A stretch of 64,000 bases of DNA, from the NCBI RefSeq assembly GCF_029873635.1, contig NC_080419.1, positions 70,995,097 to 71,059,096 of the forward strand, read 5' to 3'. The stretch's first letter is position 1. Each line of letters starts with the position of its first letter. The stretch comes from Malania oleifera (Eukaryota > Streptophyta > Magnoliopsida > Santalales > Ximeniaceae). Below the pieces are notes generated by a model. The model saw only the letters and a list, made by a program, of their open reading frames with translations, made no database searches and had not been told where the DNA came from. Below are positions 33,692-46,665 of the stretch, piece by piece. The translations under genes and the position numbers were made by a program.

Positions 33692-35732
33692 TGTAACGAC
33701 CCGAGTAATAATGGTATTTAAATAATAAAGAGGGAGGGAAATGGAGTCAGTAACAAAAGGAGGCAGCGTTCGTCGACAACATTGCATTTTGAAAATAATA
33801 ATCCTAGAAATTTTCCTAGGCCTCGTCGATGAACACAGGGGATTCATCAATGAGGATTCTTCAAGACCTCGTTGACGAGGTCCCGTCTCGTCCACGAGAA
33901 AAATACCAAGAGAAGAATTTGGGCTACTTTGAATTTCTTCGATGAAGGGTATGGTTCATCCATGAAATTACTTAAAGACTCGTTGACGAGATGACATGGC
34001 TCATCGACGAAAGCCGCAGTATAAATAGCCCTAAACTGATTTTTAATTGCAAAAATTTGTCGTTAACCCTCTCTCTTTCTATCCCTACGGCTCCTCCCTC
34101 TTCTCTCTTTGATTTCGGCCCCGTCAGTCACCAGGTCGATGATCTGAGACCACCACAATGCTCCTAGTGAAGTTCTCTACAAGTCTGCTGGAGCGGATCG
34201 TCGGTGGAACGAAGTTGGAATTCATCCTAAATCTAGGATAAGGTCTTTTATTCAATTTTTGGCATTCTGGAAGTTGTAGGAAATGATGTAGGCCGAGAAA
34301 TATTGATGTTTTGTTATGAGATTTATGGTTTTGAGGGTGTTGAGTGGAGAACCCTGCGGGTATAAGACCCGTCTTAGTAGGAGGATTTTAGCAGGAGTCA
34401 GGTAAGGGAAATATGCTATGCTAGGCAATTTTTCTATGTTTCAGTGTAAACTATATGTTTTTATGAGATGATTATTAACGATAGAAATTTATACAGGTTA
34501 TCATTTATGTATAATATGTTTAAAATTACTATGTGGCTTGAGAATATGGGTATAGTAAAGAAACATGTTTTATAGTATTTTCAGGATATGATTTACAGAA
34601 TATACAGCCAGTGGTTATGTTTTATAGTAATTACAGTACCATGATTATACAGCTTATAGTACCATGATTATATAGTTTACAGTACTATGATTATATAATT
34701 TCCAGTGCCATGACTTACAGATTACAGTTCAATTCAGAAATACAGTTGACACAGTACAATTTATTTCATTGTCATAGTTAATACAGTTATTTCAGAATCA
34801 TGGTAAATCAGATAGTTGTATATAAAGATGTATTATATAGTATCGGACCCTGTTGGACCATAAAGTTATAGAGCACGGTACCGTAGCTATATACAATTTA
34901 CAAGGTGCAACAACCTATTCAGATAGTACGTGGTAGTAGGTCGATCGTATAGTACCCTAATGTGGATGAGCTCCCCATCAGATATGGGTTGAGGAGGGCA
35001 TATCAAATCGAGGGAGTATAGTGATTTACCCTGGTCGGCCAGCCAGGGTAGATCCTGCCGATGGGGCCACACAACCCTGTTATGAGGGGTTAAATCATGA
35101 CATACAGTTGTCCACAAGGAAGTTTTCAGTTTATTATTATGTATATATAGATTTATAGAGTGAGAGAATATACTTATATACATTAAAAGTGTTTTAAATA
35201 GTAGCCTAAAATATTGATATGTTAAGCAACATGTAAATGGTGATGGTTTCTATTACTTGTAATGTATTTATAGATCCAGTTATACATGATTTTATAGAAA
35301 CAAATTTTCATAATATTGCAACTGATTTGCCACACTAGTAATAGCATATTTCGTCTTACTGAGTGTTGGCTCATCCCAATTACTTTAACATTTTTTAGGT
35401 GGTCCAGGTAGGCGAGCAGATTAGGCTCGTAGATAGAGGGGCCTTAGTATTGCCCTGATATTAGAGTGAGTATTTTGGGAGTATTTTTGTATAATCATAG
35501 CCAGTTGAGGGTATTCTGGGGAAATAGTCATATGTTTTTATTTTAGGAAATACTTTAGCACTCTGGTATTGTATATAATTTCATATGGTTATGTTTACTT
35601 AATTTCTGCTTCTTGCTGTTTAGGTTGATGATTGGGTTTAATCCAATTTGGTATCAGAGCACTTTAAATGTTACAGTATAAAAAAAATAAAAAAAAAATA
35701 AAAAAAATCCAAATAAATAGCAGGTTGTTACA
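33692..35732 (+). repeat. A LTR2 (shared by units 1 and 2)
   Basis: 2,041 bp, the same structure as LTR1: motif cluster 33770-34010, TATAAATA 34020-34027, internal exact primer-site copy 35649-35660, end TTACA at 35732. It follows the unit 1 polypurine tract and precedes the unit 2 primer site (35736, TGGTATCAAAAC, decayed). Confidence 0.85.
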
Positions 35733-36044
35733 ATTTGGTATCAAAACCTAGGTTGTTAGGTTTTGTAGACTTTAGAGTGCAACAGAAGCAATACTAGAGT
35801 ATAGGAAAAGGATTTGAAGTTTGTTCAGTTTTAATGATATAGGATTTTCGTGGTGGTTTCTGTTTTTTTTTCCTGGGGTGACAATTTCAGGAAAACCATA
35901 GTAAACTATTTTCGGGTTGTGTGTCTAGGTGACAGAACTAGATATTGAGTTAAGGTCAGGGAAGGTAATTAATATTGAGTTGGTATAGGATAGGTCCATA
36001 TAGGAGATAAAGTGCTTAAGTTTTTTTCTTGTTTTCAGGATAAA

Positions 36045-37040
36045 CTGAGGAAGTAGTGGCACGAATGCTAAGGTGGATAAGCTAGGACCTTCTAGCATAG
36101 GTGGAGAAGATATCGATGCTGTGTTGCGCAGTGTCACTCAGCAGGTGATGGTTGCGATGACTAGGAGCTCTAGGGAGCATGGTTGTTCGATCGAACAGTT
36201 TACACGGATGAAGCGCCCATCCCTCACTGGAAGAGATGACCCAATTGTAGTAGAGAATTGGGTCCAGGACATTGAAGAGACGTTGGTTGTGCTTCCTTGC
36301 ACAGATAAGCAAAAGGTGGTGTTTGTGGCATTCAAATTGACAGGGGAAGCGAAGCGTTGGTGGAGATCAGCGCGTCTGATAGAGGGACAGAGGTCGGTTC
36401 CAGTCCCAGTGACGTGGGACCGTCTCAAGTAGCTATTCTTCGAGCGGTATTTCCTTGCTATTGTTCGGAGTGTGAAAGCAGTAGAGTTTATGCATCTGGT
36501 ACAAGGGCATATGACCGTATCCTAGTACGCGGCTCAATTTATCGAGTTGTCACGTTTTACTCCACATCTAGCACCACATGAAGAGAAAAAAGTAAGGAAG
36601 TTTGAAGAGGGACTAATGCAGAACTTGTTTGAGAAGGTGATTGGTTTCAGGGCTCAGACATTCACGGAGGTTGCAGATAGAGCTGTGTTCATTGAGAGTG
36701 GTATTCAGAGGGGTTTAGCAACTCAGAGTTAGAGCAAGAGGCCGAAACCTCAGACTTTTTAGGCTGGCTGCAGTAGGGGTCCATGGAGAGGAGGTCGCGA
36801 TAGGGGAGATCAGAGGCAGATGGAAAAACCTCGTGGGAATCAAGGTACATCGACTTACCCACTATGTCAGACGTGCGAGAGACATCATTTGGGGGAGTGC
36901 CGGGTAGGCAGAGGTGTATGTTGTCTTTGTGGGAGACCCGACCACATGGTACATGAATGCCTAGGTCAGCCAGACCAGGTCCCAGCTCCCAAGCCCTATC
37001 AGGGAGGATACCAGGCACCTCGTGGTGGCTAGTAGAGGAA
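36045..37040 (+). pseudogene. A unit 2 gag
   Basis: Homologous to the unit 1 gag but more decayed. The start codon is ATA (unit 3: ATG at the same place) and a TGA follows. Recognisable blocks: FTRMKRPSLTGRDDP, VAFKLTGEAKRWWRSARL, KFEEGLMQNLFEKVIGF, QTFTEVADRAVFIESGI, then zinc knuckles CQTCERHHLGEC and CCLCGRPDHMVHEC (about 36865-36960). TAG stops interrupt at 36428 and elsewhere. It cannot encode Gag. Confidence 0.8.
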
Positions 37041-40000
37041 TGTGGTCCCAGTGCAAGTATATGCTTAGACACTGGGTGATGCAGAGGCTGCCACGGATGT
37101 TGTGAAAGGTACATTTACTGTTTTATCACATCAAGCTATTGTTCTTTTTGACTTGGGTGCTACTCATTCTTTCATTTCTGCATCTTATGTTAAATTATTT
37201 GAGAGTGAGACTCAGTCATTAGATATAGCGTTGTCAGTAGCTACACCACCAGGGTCAGTGATCAGATGTCAAAGGGTCTAATAGAAATTCAGGGGAAAGT
37301 GTTACCAGCTAATTTGATTATATTTGATATGTGTGGGTTTGATATAATAATGGGTATGGACTAGTTGGTTGCCAATCACGCCAGTATTGACTCTCATCAG
37401 AAAGAAGTAATTTTTAGACCCCCTAGAGAGCAGGAATTCAGATTTGCTGGTTCGTGGGTGCGTGCTCCATTGCAGCTGGTGTCAGCCGTGCAGGTGAGTG
37501 AATTACTCTTTGATGGAGGTCAGGGGTTTATAGCATTTGTGAAAGATGTATCTAAAAATGAATTGTAGATTCACAGCACCCCAGTAGTACGAGAGTTTCT
37601 AGATGTTTTTCCAGAGGAGTTACCTGGATTGCCTCCTATGCGCGAGGTGGATTTTTCTATAGATTTACCTTCAGGGACTGCGCTGATCTCTAAGGTTCCC
37701 TACCATATGGCTCCAACTGAATTGGGAGAATTAAAGGAACAGTTGCAAGACTTTTTGAAAAAGGGGTTTGTACGACCTAGTGTATCGCTATGGGGAGCTC
37801 TAATGTTGTTCGTAAAGAAGAAAGACAGGTCTGTGAGGATGTGTATCGATTACGAAGAAATCAACAAGGTTACTATTAAGAATAAATATCCTCTACCCCA
37901 CATCGACGATTTGTTTGATCAGCTCCAGGGTACATGGGTATATTCCAAGATCAACCTCAGATCCGGGTATCATCAAGTGAGAGTAAAAGTAGAGGACGTC
38001 GCGAAGACAGCCTTTAGAACCAGGTATAGACACTACGAGTTCCTCATTATGCCGTTTGGTCTGACGAATGCCCCAGCCGTATTCATGGACTTCATGAATA
38101 AACTTTTCCACTAGTATCTAGATCAGTTTGTAGTAGTTTTCATTGATGATATGCTGGTGTACTCAAGGAAGTTTGAGGATCATGAGGTGCATTTTAGGCA
38201 GGTGCTGCAGACACTCAAAGAGGAGAAGCTCTATGCCAAGTTTGGCAAGTGTGAGTTCTGGCTTGAGAAGGTAGCATTTTTAGGCCACGTGAACTCAGGG
38301 AACGGTATTTCAGTGGATCCCAACAAGATTGAAGCCATGGTAAGTTGGGCCAGGCTGAGGAATGTGCAAGAAGTTAGGAGTTTCTTAGGACTAGCAAGTT
38401 ATTAGCGTCGTTTTGTTAAGGGGTTTTCGTTTTTGTCAGGACCACTCACACGATTGACTAGGAAAAATGCCAAATTTTTGTGGGATGAAGAATGCGAGCA
38501 GAGCTTCCAGGAATTAAAGTAGCCGCTCGTCACTGCACCAATACTAATGATTCCATCAGGAGGTGATAGTTATGTTATTTACAGTGATGCGTCTTTGAAA
38601 TGACTCGATTGTGTACTGATGCAGCATTGTAGGGTAGTTGCATATGCATTTAGGAAGTTGAAAGAATATGAAAAGAACTATCCTACTCACAAGTTGGAAT
38701 TGGCTACTGTTGCATATGCACTAAAGATCTGGAGACATTACTTATATGGTGAGAAATGTGAAATATTTTCGGATCACAAGAGCCTAAAGTACTTCTTTAT
38801 ACAAGAAGAGTTGAATATGCACCAGAGGAGATGGTTAGAACTCATTAAGGATTACAACGGTACCATCAGTTACCACCCAGGTAAAGCAAATGTGGTAGCC
38901 AATGCACTGAGTCATAAAGTAGAAAATACAGCACAGCTAGTTGTAGTTATTCAACACCTAATTCAGATGGACTTAGAAAGATTTGGTGTGGAATTAGTGG
39001 AGGATGATCCTCAGGCACTTATTGCCAGTCTAGTTGTATAGCCCACATTATATGAAAAGATTAAAGCTGCTCAGAGAGATGATCCAGAGTTAATGGAGGT
39101 ACTTGTCAGAATCCAGGATGGTCAGGGGGAGGAATTCAGCATTTCTGACGATGGGGCTTTGAGATTCTGCACTAGATTGTTTATGCCTGCAGATGACAGC
39201 ATCAAGACGATGATTCTAGAGGAGGCACACAGATCTCTATACACTGTTAATCCTGGCAGTATGAAAATGTATAGGGATCTGCGGGAGTATTTCTTGTGGA
39301 GTGGTATGAAAAGGGAAATAACAGAGTTTGTGTCGTAGTGTTTGACGGGCTAGTAGGTTAAGGCTGAGCACCAAAGACCAGTTGGTTAATTGTAGCCACT
39401 TTTCATTCATGAATGGAAGTGGGATCACGTATCCATGGATTTTGTTACTGGGCTAGCGCCAGCGCCAGATGGTCAGAATGCCATTTTGGTGGTGGTTGAT
39501 AGGTTGACGAAGACAGCGCACTTTCAGCCCATTAAAGTCAATTACCCTATGAACAAGTTAGCAGAAATTTATATATAGGAGATTGTTTGACCCCATGGAA
39601 TGCCGGTATCCGTAGTCTTAGACTGTGACCCTCGTTTTACATCATGGTTTTGGAAGAGTCTGTAAGAGGCTTTGGGGACTCAGTTAGCATTCAGCACAGT
39701 TTTCCACCCTTAGACTGATGGTCAGATAGAGAGAACAATCTAGGTATTAGAAGATATGCTTTATTCCTGTGTGCAAGACTTTGGAGATAGCTGCATTAAG
39801 TTTTTGCCGCTAGTTGAATTTGCTGATAATAACAGTTATCAGACTAGCATCAGCATGGCTCTCTACAAGGCATTATATGGTAGGAGATTCTGATCTCCTC
39901 TTTTATGGGATGAAGTAGGCGAAAGGCGAGTTTTGGGTCCAGAGATAATTCAGCAAGCGTTTGATAAAGTTCGACTTGTTGGAGACAGGATCAGTGCAGC

Positions 40001-40480
40001 CCAGAGTCGGCAGAAAAGCTACGCTGATACTCGCCGTCAAGAACTGAAATTTGAAGTGGGTGATCATGTATTTCTGAGAATAACTCCACTGAAGGGGGTC
40101 TTGAGATTTGGGAAGAAGGGTAAGTTGAGCCCTAGGTTTATTTGCCCATTTGAGATACTTGAGAATATTGGGTCAGTAGCCGATCGGTTAGCCTTAGCCA
40201 TCTTTATTTCGAGTTCATGACGTATTTGATATTTCTATGTTAAGGAAATTATGTCTTAGATCCTTCCCATATCATCAGCCAAGCAGAACTGGAAGTCACT
40301 GAGGCTTTAGCATATGAAGAAGCTCTGGTACAAATTTTAGATAGAAAAGAACAAGAATTGCACAATAAGAAGATACCACTAGTAAAAATTCTATAGAGAA
40401 ACCACACGATTGAAGAAGCCTCATGGGAGCTTGAAGATGAAATCAGACGGAAATATCCCCATTTGTTCGATGAATTATAG
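37041..40480 (+). pseudogene. A unit 2 pol remnant
   Basis: Protease is decayed (VLFDLGATHSFIS: DLG replaces the catalytic DSG). RT is partly open at 37629-38114 ([28 protein letters not shown]), then FIDDMLVYS (about 38137). RNase H segment 38619-39041 keeps THKLELATV and FSDHKSLK. The integrase finger and core (39200-39860) are broken by many TAG/TGA/TAA codons. The tail 39933-40220 has LRITPLKGVLRFGKKGKL, and a frameshifted chromodomain-like tail ends at the TAG near 40478. Many more lesions than unit 1, although they share the same array. Confidence 0.82.
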
Positions 40481-40612
40481 TATTGATGTATATGCTAGGA
40501 TGGTAATTATATTTTGTTGAGTCCAGTGTAGTTGTAATGTAAAGCATATGTTAGATAGTATTTTGGTTTTAGGGGAAATTTTCTTTTATGGCTGTAACCT
40601 CCTAGAACTACC

Positions 40613-40648
40613 TATGTAACCACGGTATTCCTCCGCCATAAGTGAGGG
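40613..40648 (+). other. A unit 2 conserved 3' block with small stem
   Basis: A 36-nt block starting TATGTAACCACGG and ending CCATAAGTGAGGG, identical to 56751-56786 in family B and present with few changes at 33561-33596 in unit 1. CCTC and GAGG arms could form a short stem. It lies about 90-130 bp before the polypurine tract. Confidence 0.6.
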
Positions 40649-41788
40649 CAGGTAATAAAATAAGTAGACCATTTGTCTTTATGGGATGATGGAAGGAAAT
40701 ACAGATAGTAAATTTCGAGGACGAAATTTTATAAGGAGGGGAGAATGTAACGACCCGAGTAATAATGGTATTTAAATAATAAAGAGGGAAGGAAATGGAG
40801 TCAGTAATAGAAGGAGGCAGCGTTTGTCGATGACATTGCATTTTGAATATAATAACCCCAGAAATTTCCCCAGGCCTCGTCGAAGAACACAGGGGATTTG
40901 TCAACGAGGATTCTTCAGGACCTCGTCGACGAGGTCCCGTCTCATTGACGAGAAAATACCGAGAGAAGAATTTGGGTTACTCTGAATTTCATTGATGAAG
41001 GGTAAGGTTCGTCGATAAAATTACTTAAGGACTTGTCGATGAGATCACGTGGCTTGTCGACGAAGCCCGCGGTATAAATAGCCCTAAACTGATTTTTAAT
41101 TGCAGAAATTTTCGGTAAACCCTCTCTCTTTCTACCCGTACGGCTCCTCCCTCTTCTCTTTTTGATTTCGGCCTCGTCAGTCACCGTATCGACGACCTGA
41201 GGCCACCACGACTCTCCTAACTAAGTTCTCTGCAAGTCTGCCGGAGCGGATCATCGGTGGAACGAAGTTGGAATTCATCCCAAATCCAGGGTAAGGTCTT
41301 TTATTCAATTTTTGGTCTTTTGGAAGTTGTAAGAAATGATGTAGGCCAAGAAATATTGATGTTTTGTTCTGGGATTTATGGTTTTTAAGGTATTAAGTGG
41401 AGAACTCTGCAGGTGTAAGACCCGTCTTAGTAGGAGGATTTTAGCAGGAGTCAGGTAAGGGAAATATGCTATGCTAGGCAATTTTTCTATGTTTTAGTAT
41501 AAACTATATGTTTTTATCTAATGATTATTTATGATAGAAATTTATGCATATTATCATTTATGTGTAATATGTTTAAAATTACTGTGTGGCTTGAGAATAT
41601 GGGTATAGTAAACAAACATGTTTTACAATATTTTGTGGATATGATTTACAGAATATACAGCCAGTGGTTATGTTTTATAGTAATTACAGTACCATGATTA
41701 TACAGTTTATAGTACCATGAATATACAGTTTTCAATACCATGGCTTACAGATTACAATTCAGTTCAGAAATACAGTTGACATAGTACA

Positions 41789-41997
41789 TGTAAAGACCCG
41801 AAAATTTAAAAGGATTAAAATAATTAGAAAAAAAAACAGATAAATAAATAAAAGGAATGGCGTGGGAAAAAGAAGAAAAAAAAATTAAAATTAAAGAAAT
41901 TAAATTAAATTAAGATAAATTAAATAATCAAATAATTAGTTATTCAATTAACTATTTTTACATTGGATTAAAAAAAAAACTAATTGAAATAAGAGAA

Positions 41998-42028
<31 letters not shown>

Positions 42029-44365
42029 AACTGACAGAAGATAAAAGAAGAAGAAGAAAGAGAATGAATAGAACTGGCACGCCCCCCCCCCCCTCTGCAA
42101 ATCTTCAGCGAGCCGCACCTCCGTCTTCGTCCCTCCCTCTCTCTCAATTACTCAACGAGTTTGTGACAGATCGGGAAACGGAAGGTGCCCTTGGAATCCT
42201 GGTTCCGCTGCCGACATTTCTATTAGAGCAGATTTTTCATGGGAATGACTTAGGCATTGCTCTTGGGGAAAAGTAATTTTTTCCCATTTTCTCAATTTTG
42301 CCCTTAATATGTGATTAAATTGACGAACGGACACCACCACGGGGTCCTAGTCGTCGTCGTCATTTTGACGTAGGTAATTTTTCAATTGGGATTTTCTATA
42401 CCCTACTCCAAAGCCAGAGTGAGATTTGAAAATTTTGGCAATTTGGCTAAATTTAAGGGTATTATTATTTATTTAGGAATTATGGCTCTAGGAAGTATTA
42501 AATTAATATTTTATTCAGGAATAATTTATTGGAACTAGGAATTTAATTTTAGGGTCTAGGTGAGCGCCGCAAGTATTTTTCAGAATCCCTCTTGGCGTAG
42601 TTCAAGAAACCAGGTAAGGGGAAATTTATATATTAAATCAGGTTTTTCATGAATTAAAAATGACTATGTGTTATTTATGTATATATGTTGTTTTTATGTG
42701 GGTTTAAAATGTCAGCCATGAAATTTATGTTTTTTGAGCCTAGGATTGTCGATATAATTATGTATATGCGAAAATGAACTGATGAAAGTGAGAAATATTT
42801 TCAGGATAATTAAGTAAGAAATGAAAGGTATTTTCAGTATATAAATATTAAATGTTGGATGACTTATTTTACTGGCAGTATATGAATTTTATTGCTAAAT
42901 TGTGTGGCATGAGAATCTGTGCAAATATATGTTAAATGTATGAGATGCAGGCTAAGTAAGTAAAGCAATGAAAATAAAATATGATATGGACAATGTTGCC
43001 TGTGTATGTTAAATGCAACCATGTAAATGTAAGACAGCTGAAAGACAACCATGTTAGCAGATCTAGCACACTTCTATGTAGACTAACTGATGACAGTTAA
43101 AAGGAGCTGTGTTAGCAAATCTAGCATGTTTCTACGTAGACTAATTCATGATGGCTAAAGACCAACTGTAGTATGAAGTAATGAAATGAAATGTTATGCA
43201 ATGAAATGATGATGAAATGAAATGACAAAAGTAAATGATGTAAATGGGAAAGAGTCACTTAAAGTGAAACGAAATGCAAAGTTAAGTTATGAACAGGAAT
43301 GAATGTGCATGAATGTATAATGACAGAAAAGAATGATGTATTATCATAACAGAAGTATTTATGTGAAACGAAATGCAAAGTTAAGTTATGAACAGGAATG
43401 AATATGCATGAATGTATAATGACAGAAAAGAATGATGTATTATGATAATAGAAGTATTTATGTACGTAGAACATGTTACGATTGGGCAAGGCATACTCTT
43501 CTCCTAAGGGCTTACAGAGTAAGGCGAGTGCACTAGTAGCTTCAGATGTGGTAGTAGCTGCATAATGCACTAGGGCAGAGGGAACTTACTTGTATGGGCT
43601 GGTAGAATTCCCTATCCTTAGGACCTTTGCTGGTAAACTATTGTTAAATGCGTGAGTACGAGATCAATTTAAAACTTGAGGGCATACTGAGTAAGGTGAG
43701 TGCTCTGGTATGTTTTAATTGTAACCTTAGGATTACCTAAGTATCAAAGCAGAGGGGTGCTACTTGTATGGGCGGGTAATCACCCTTATCCTCGAGTAAT
43801 CTCGTGGGTTAAACATTTGTATTTGTTTGATTAGGATTAGAAAATGGTTTCAGGAAATTATGTTAATGATTTGCAAATATTATAAAATGATATGTATAAA
43901 CTCATGTTGGCCACACACTGTTTTAATATATGGTTTCTTCCCTTACTGAGATGTGTCTCACCCGAATATGAATTTATCTTTTTTTTTTAGGATTTCATCG
44001 AGATCGAGCTTAGAGAGCTCGAGGTTCTATAAAATTATTGAGAAATAGTAAAAGAAAATGGTATATTTCTATGTTAATTTTGGGATGTAGAATATTTATG
44101 TTTTATGCCTTTATGTTTTAAGGCTATTGAGTAAGGAATGATTGTGAAAATACTGAATTGTTTTGGGAGTTATGTAGATTTATGGAAATGCAGGTGGTGA
44201 ATGGATAATATGGATTATATATACATTTTAAAAAACTCTGGTATTATAATTGAGAGATTATATTTATGTTTTCCGCTGTGTATATGTTAATTATGGATTA
44301 TGATTATCAGGGATATGATTAGGTATAACGCACCGGGCCCGGGTTTAAGGATTCGGGGCGTTTTA
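41789..44365 (+). mobile_element. Solo LTR E (gypsy-type) with target duplication GTACA
   Basis: 2,577 bp from TGTAAAGACCCG to GGGGCGTTTTA, flanked by GTACA at 41784-41788 and 44366-44370. The flanks join to give the uninterrupted family A LTR sequence, proving insertion. It contains an AT repeat with TATATAAAG (42001-42025), a C-run and CT-rich leader, donor-like CAGGTAAGG (42613), tandem duplications (43053-43160 and 43264-43461), the box CTTACTGAG...CTCACCC (43942-43963) and a T9AG acceptor (43990). The last base pair TA departs from the usual CA. Confidence 0.85.
43264..43461. repeat. 99-bp tandem duplication inside E
   Basis: Two nearly identical 99-bp units (43264-43362 and 43363-43461) starting GTGAAACGAAATGCAAAG. 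A looser 58-bp duplication around GTTAGCARATCTAGCA lies just upstream (43053 and 43111). Because 99 is divisible by three, an antisense ORF reads repeated residues, but it is not a gene. Confidence 0.85.
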
Positions 44366-45642
44366 GTACAATTTATTTCATTGTCATGGTTAATACAGTC
44401 ATTTAAGAATCATGGTAAATCAGATAGTTCTATATAGAGATGTATTAATAGTATCAGACCCTGTTGGACCATACAGTTATAGAGCAAGGTACCGTAGCTA
44501 TATATAGTTTACAGAATGCAACCACCTATTCAGATAATATGTGGTAGTAGGTCAATCGTATAGTGCCCTGACGTGGATAGGCTCCCCATCAGATATGGGT
44601 TGAGGAGGGCAGATCAGAGTGAGGGAGTATAGTGATTTACCCTGGTCGGCCAGCCAGGGTAGATCCCGCATGCAGGCCGCGCAACCTTGTCATGAGGGAT
44701 TAAATCATAACATACAGTTATCCACAGGGAAGTTTTCAATTTATTATTATGTATATACATATTTACAAAGTCAGAGAATATACTTATGTACATTAGAAGT
44801 ATTTTAAATAGTAACCTAAAATATTGATATGTTAAGCAACATGGAAATGGTGATGGTTTCTATTACTTGTACTGTATTTACAGATCCAATTATACATGCT
44901 TTTATAGAAACAGATTTTCATAATATTATAACTCATTTGCCACACACTAGTAATAACATATTTTGTCTTACTGAGCGTTAGCTCATCCCAATTACTTTAA
45001 CATTTTTCAGGTGATCCAGGTAGGCGAGCAGATCAAGCTCGTAGATAGAGGGGCCTCAGTATTGCCCTGATATTAGAGTGAGTATTTTGGGAGTATTTTT
45101 GTATAATCATAGCCAGTTGAGGGTATTCTGGGGAAACAGTCATATATGTTTTTATTTTGGAAAATACTTTAGCACTCTGGTATTGTATATAATATCATAT
45201 GGTTATGTTTACTTAATTTTTACTTCTCGTTGCTAAGGTTGATGATTGGGTTTAATCCAATCTGGTAATAGAGCATTTTAAATGTTATAGTATAAAAAAA
45301 ATAAAAACAAACCCAAATAAATAGCAGGTTGTTACAATTTGGTATTAGAGCCTAGGTTGCTAGGTTCTGTAGACTTTAGAGTGCAGCAGATGTAATACCA
45401 GAGTATAGGAAAAGGATTTAATGTTTATTCAGTTTTATGGATATAGGATTTTCGTGGTGGTTTCTATTTTTTTTCCTGGGGTGACAATTTCAGGAAAACC
45501 ATAGTAAAGTATTGTCGGGTCGTGTGTCAAGGTGACATAATTGGATATTGAGTTAAGGTTAGGGAAGGTAATTAATTTTGAGTTGGTACAAGATAGGTCT
45601 GTATAGAAGATAAAGTTCTTAAGTGTGTTTATTGTTTTCAGG

Positions 45643-46650
45643 ATGGACCCAGGAAGCAGTGGCACGAATGCTAGAGAGGATAGGCTAGGACCTTCCAGCA
45701 TAGGTGGAGGAAATACCGATGCTGTGCTGCGCAGTGTCACTCAGCAAGTGATGGTTGAGATGGCCAAGAGCTCTAGGGAGCGTGGCTATTCGATCGAGCA
45801 GTTTACACAGATGAAACCCCCATCCTTCGCTAGAGCAGATGACCCGATTGTAGCTGAGAATTGGGTCTAGGACATTGAAGAGCCGTTGGTTGTGCTTCCT
45901 TGCACAGATGAACAGAAGGTGGTGTTTGCGGCGTTCAAACTGATAGGGGAAGCGAATCGCTGGTGGAGATCAGCGCATCTTGTAGAGGAGCAGAGGCCGG
46001 TTCCAATCCTAGTGATGTGGGATTGATTTAAGGAGTTGTTTTTCGAGTGGTATTTCCCTGCTATCGTTCGGAGTGTGAAAGTAGCAGAGTTTATGCATCT
46101 GGTATAGGGGCAGATGACCGCATCCCAGTACGTGGATCGATTTATTGAGTTGTCCCATTTTGCTCCACATCTAGAACCTGATGAAGAGAAAAAGGCAAAG
46201 AAGTTTGAAGAGGGACTGAGGCAGAACTTGTTTAAGGAGGTGATTGGTTTCAGGGCTCAAACATTCACGGAAGTTGTAGATAAAGCTGCGATCATTGAGA
46301 GTGGTATTTAGAGGGGTTTGGTAGCTCAGAGTCAGAGGAAGAGGCCGGCACCTCAGAGTTTTCAGGCTGGCTCCAGTAGGGGTCCATGGAAAGGAGGTCG
46401 CGATAGGGGAGATCAGAGGCAGATGGCAGGACCTCATGGGAATCAAGGTGCACCGACTTACCCAGTGTGTCAGACGTGCGGGAGACATCATTTAGGGGAG
46501 TGCCGGGTAGGCAGAGGTGTATGTTATCGCTGTGGGTGACTTGGCCATATGGTACATGAATGACTAAGTCAGCCAGACTAGGTCCCAGCTCCCAGGCCTT
46601 ATCAAGGAGGGCATCAGGCAGCTCGGGGAGGATACTAGGTGCCTCGTGGT
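45643..46650 (+). pseudogene. A unit 3 gag
   Basis: Start ATG at 45643 directly after TTGTTTTCAGG. Blocks: MDPGSSGTNARED, FTQMKPPSFARADDP, then a TAG where units 1 and 2 have a Gln-type codon before DIEE. Later FIELSHFAPHLEPDEEKK, KFEEGLRQNLFKEVIGF and the zinc knuckles CQTCGRHHLGEC and CYRCG, the second cut by TGA at about 46538. Multiple stops mean it is inactive. Confidence 0.8.
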
Positions 46651-46665
46651 GGCTAGCAGAGGAAT

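Larger units (their letters stand above)
40746..45336 (+). repeat. A LTR3, interrupted by solo LTR E
   Basis: LTR3 matches LTR1 and LTR2 at 40746-41788 and 44366-45336 (about 2,009 bp without the insert). Motif cluster 40823-41063, TATAAATA 41073-41080, internal primer-site copy (decayed) 45263-45274, end TTACA at 45336, then the unit 3 primer site TGGTATTAGAGC at 45340-45351. Confidence 0.83.

Noticed and set aside
43259-43570. Minus-strand ORF with duplicated His/Phe-rich segment
   Set aside because: It is generated by the 99-bp tandem duplication inside solo LTR E.
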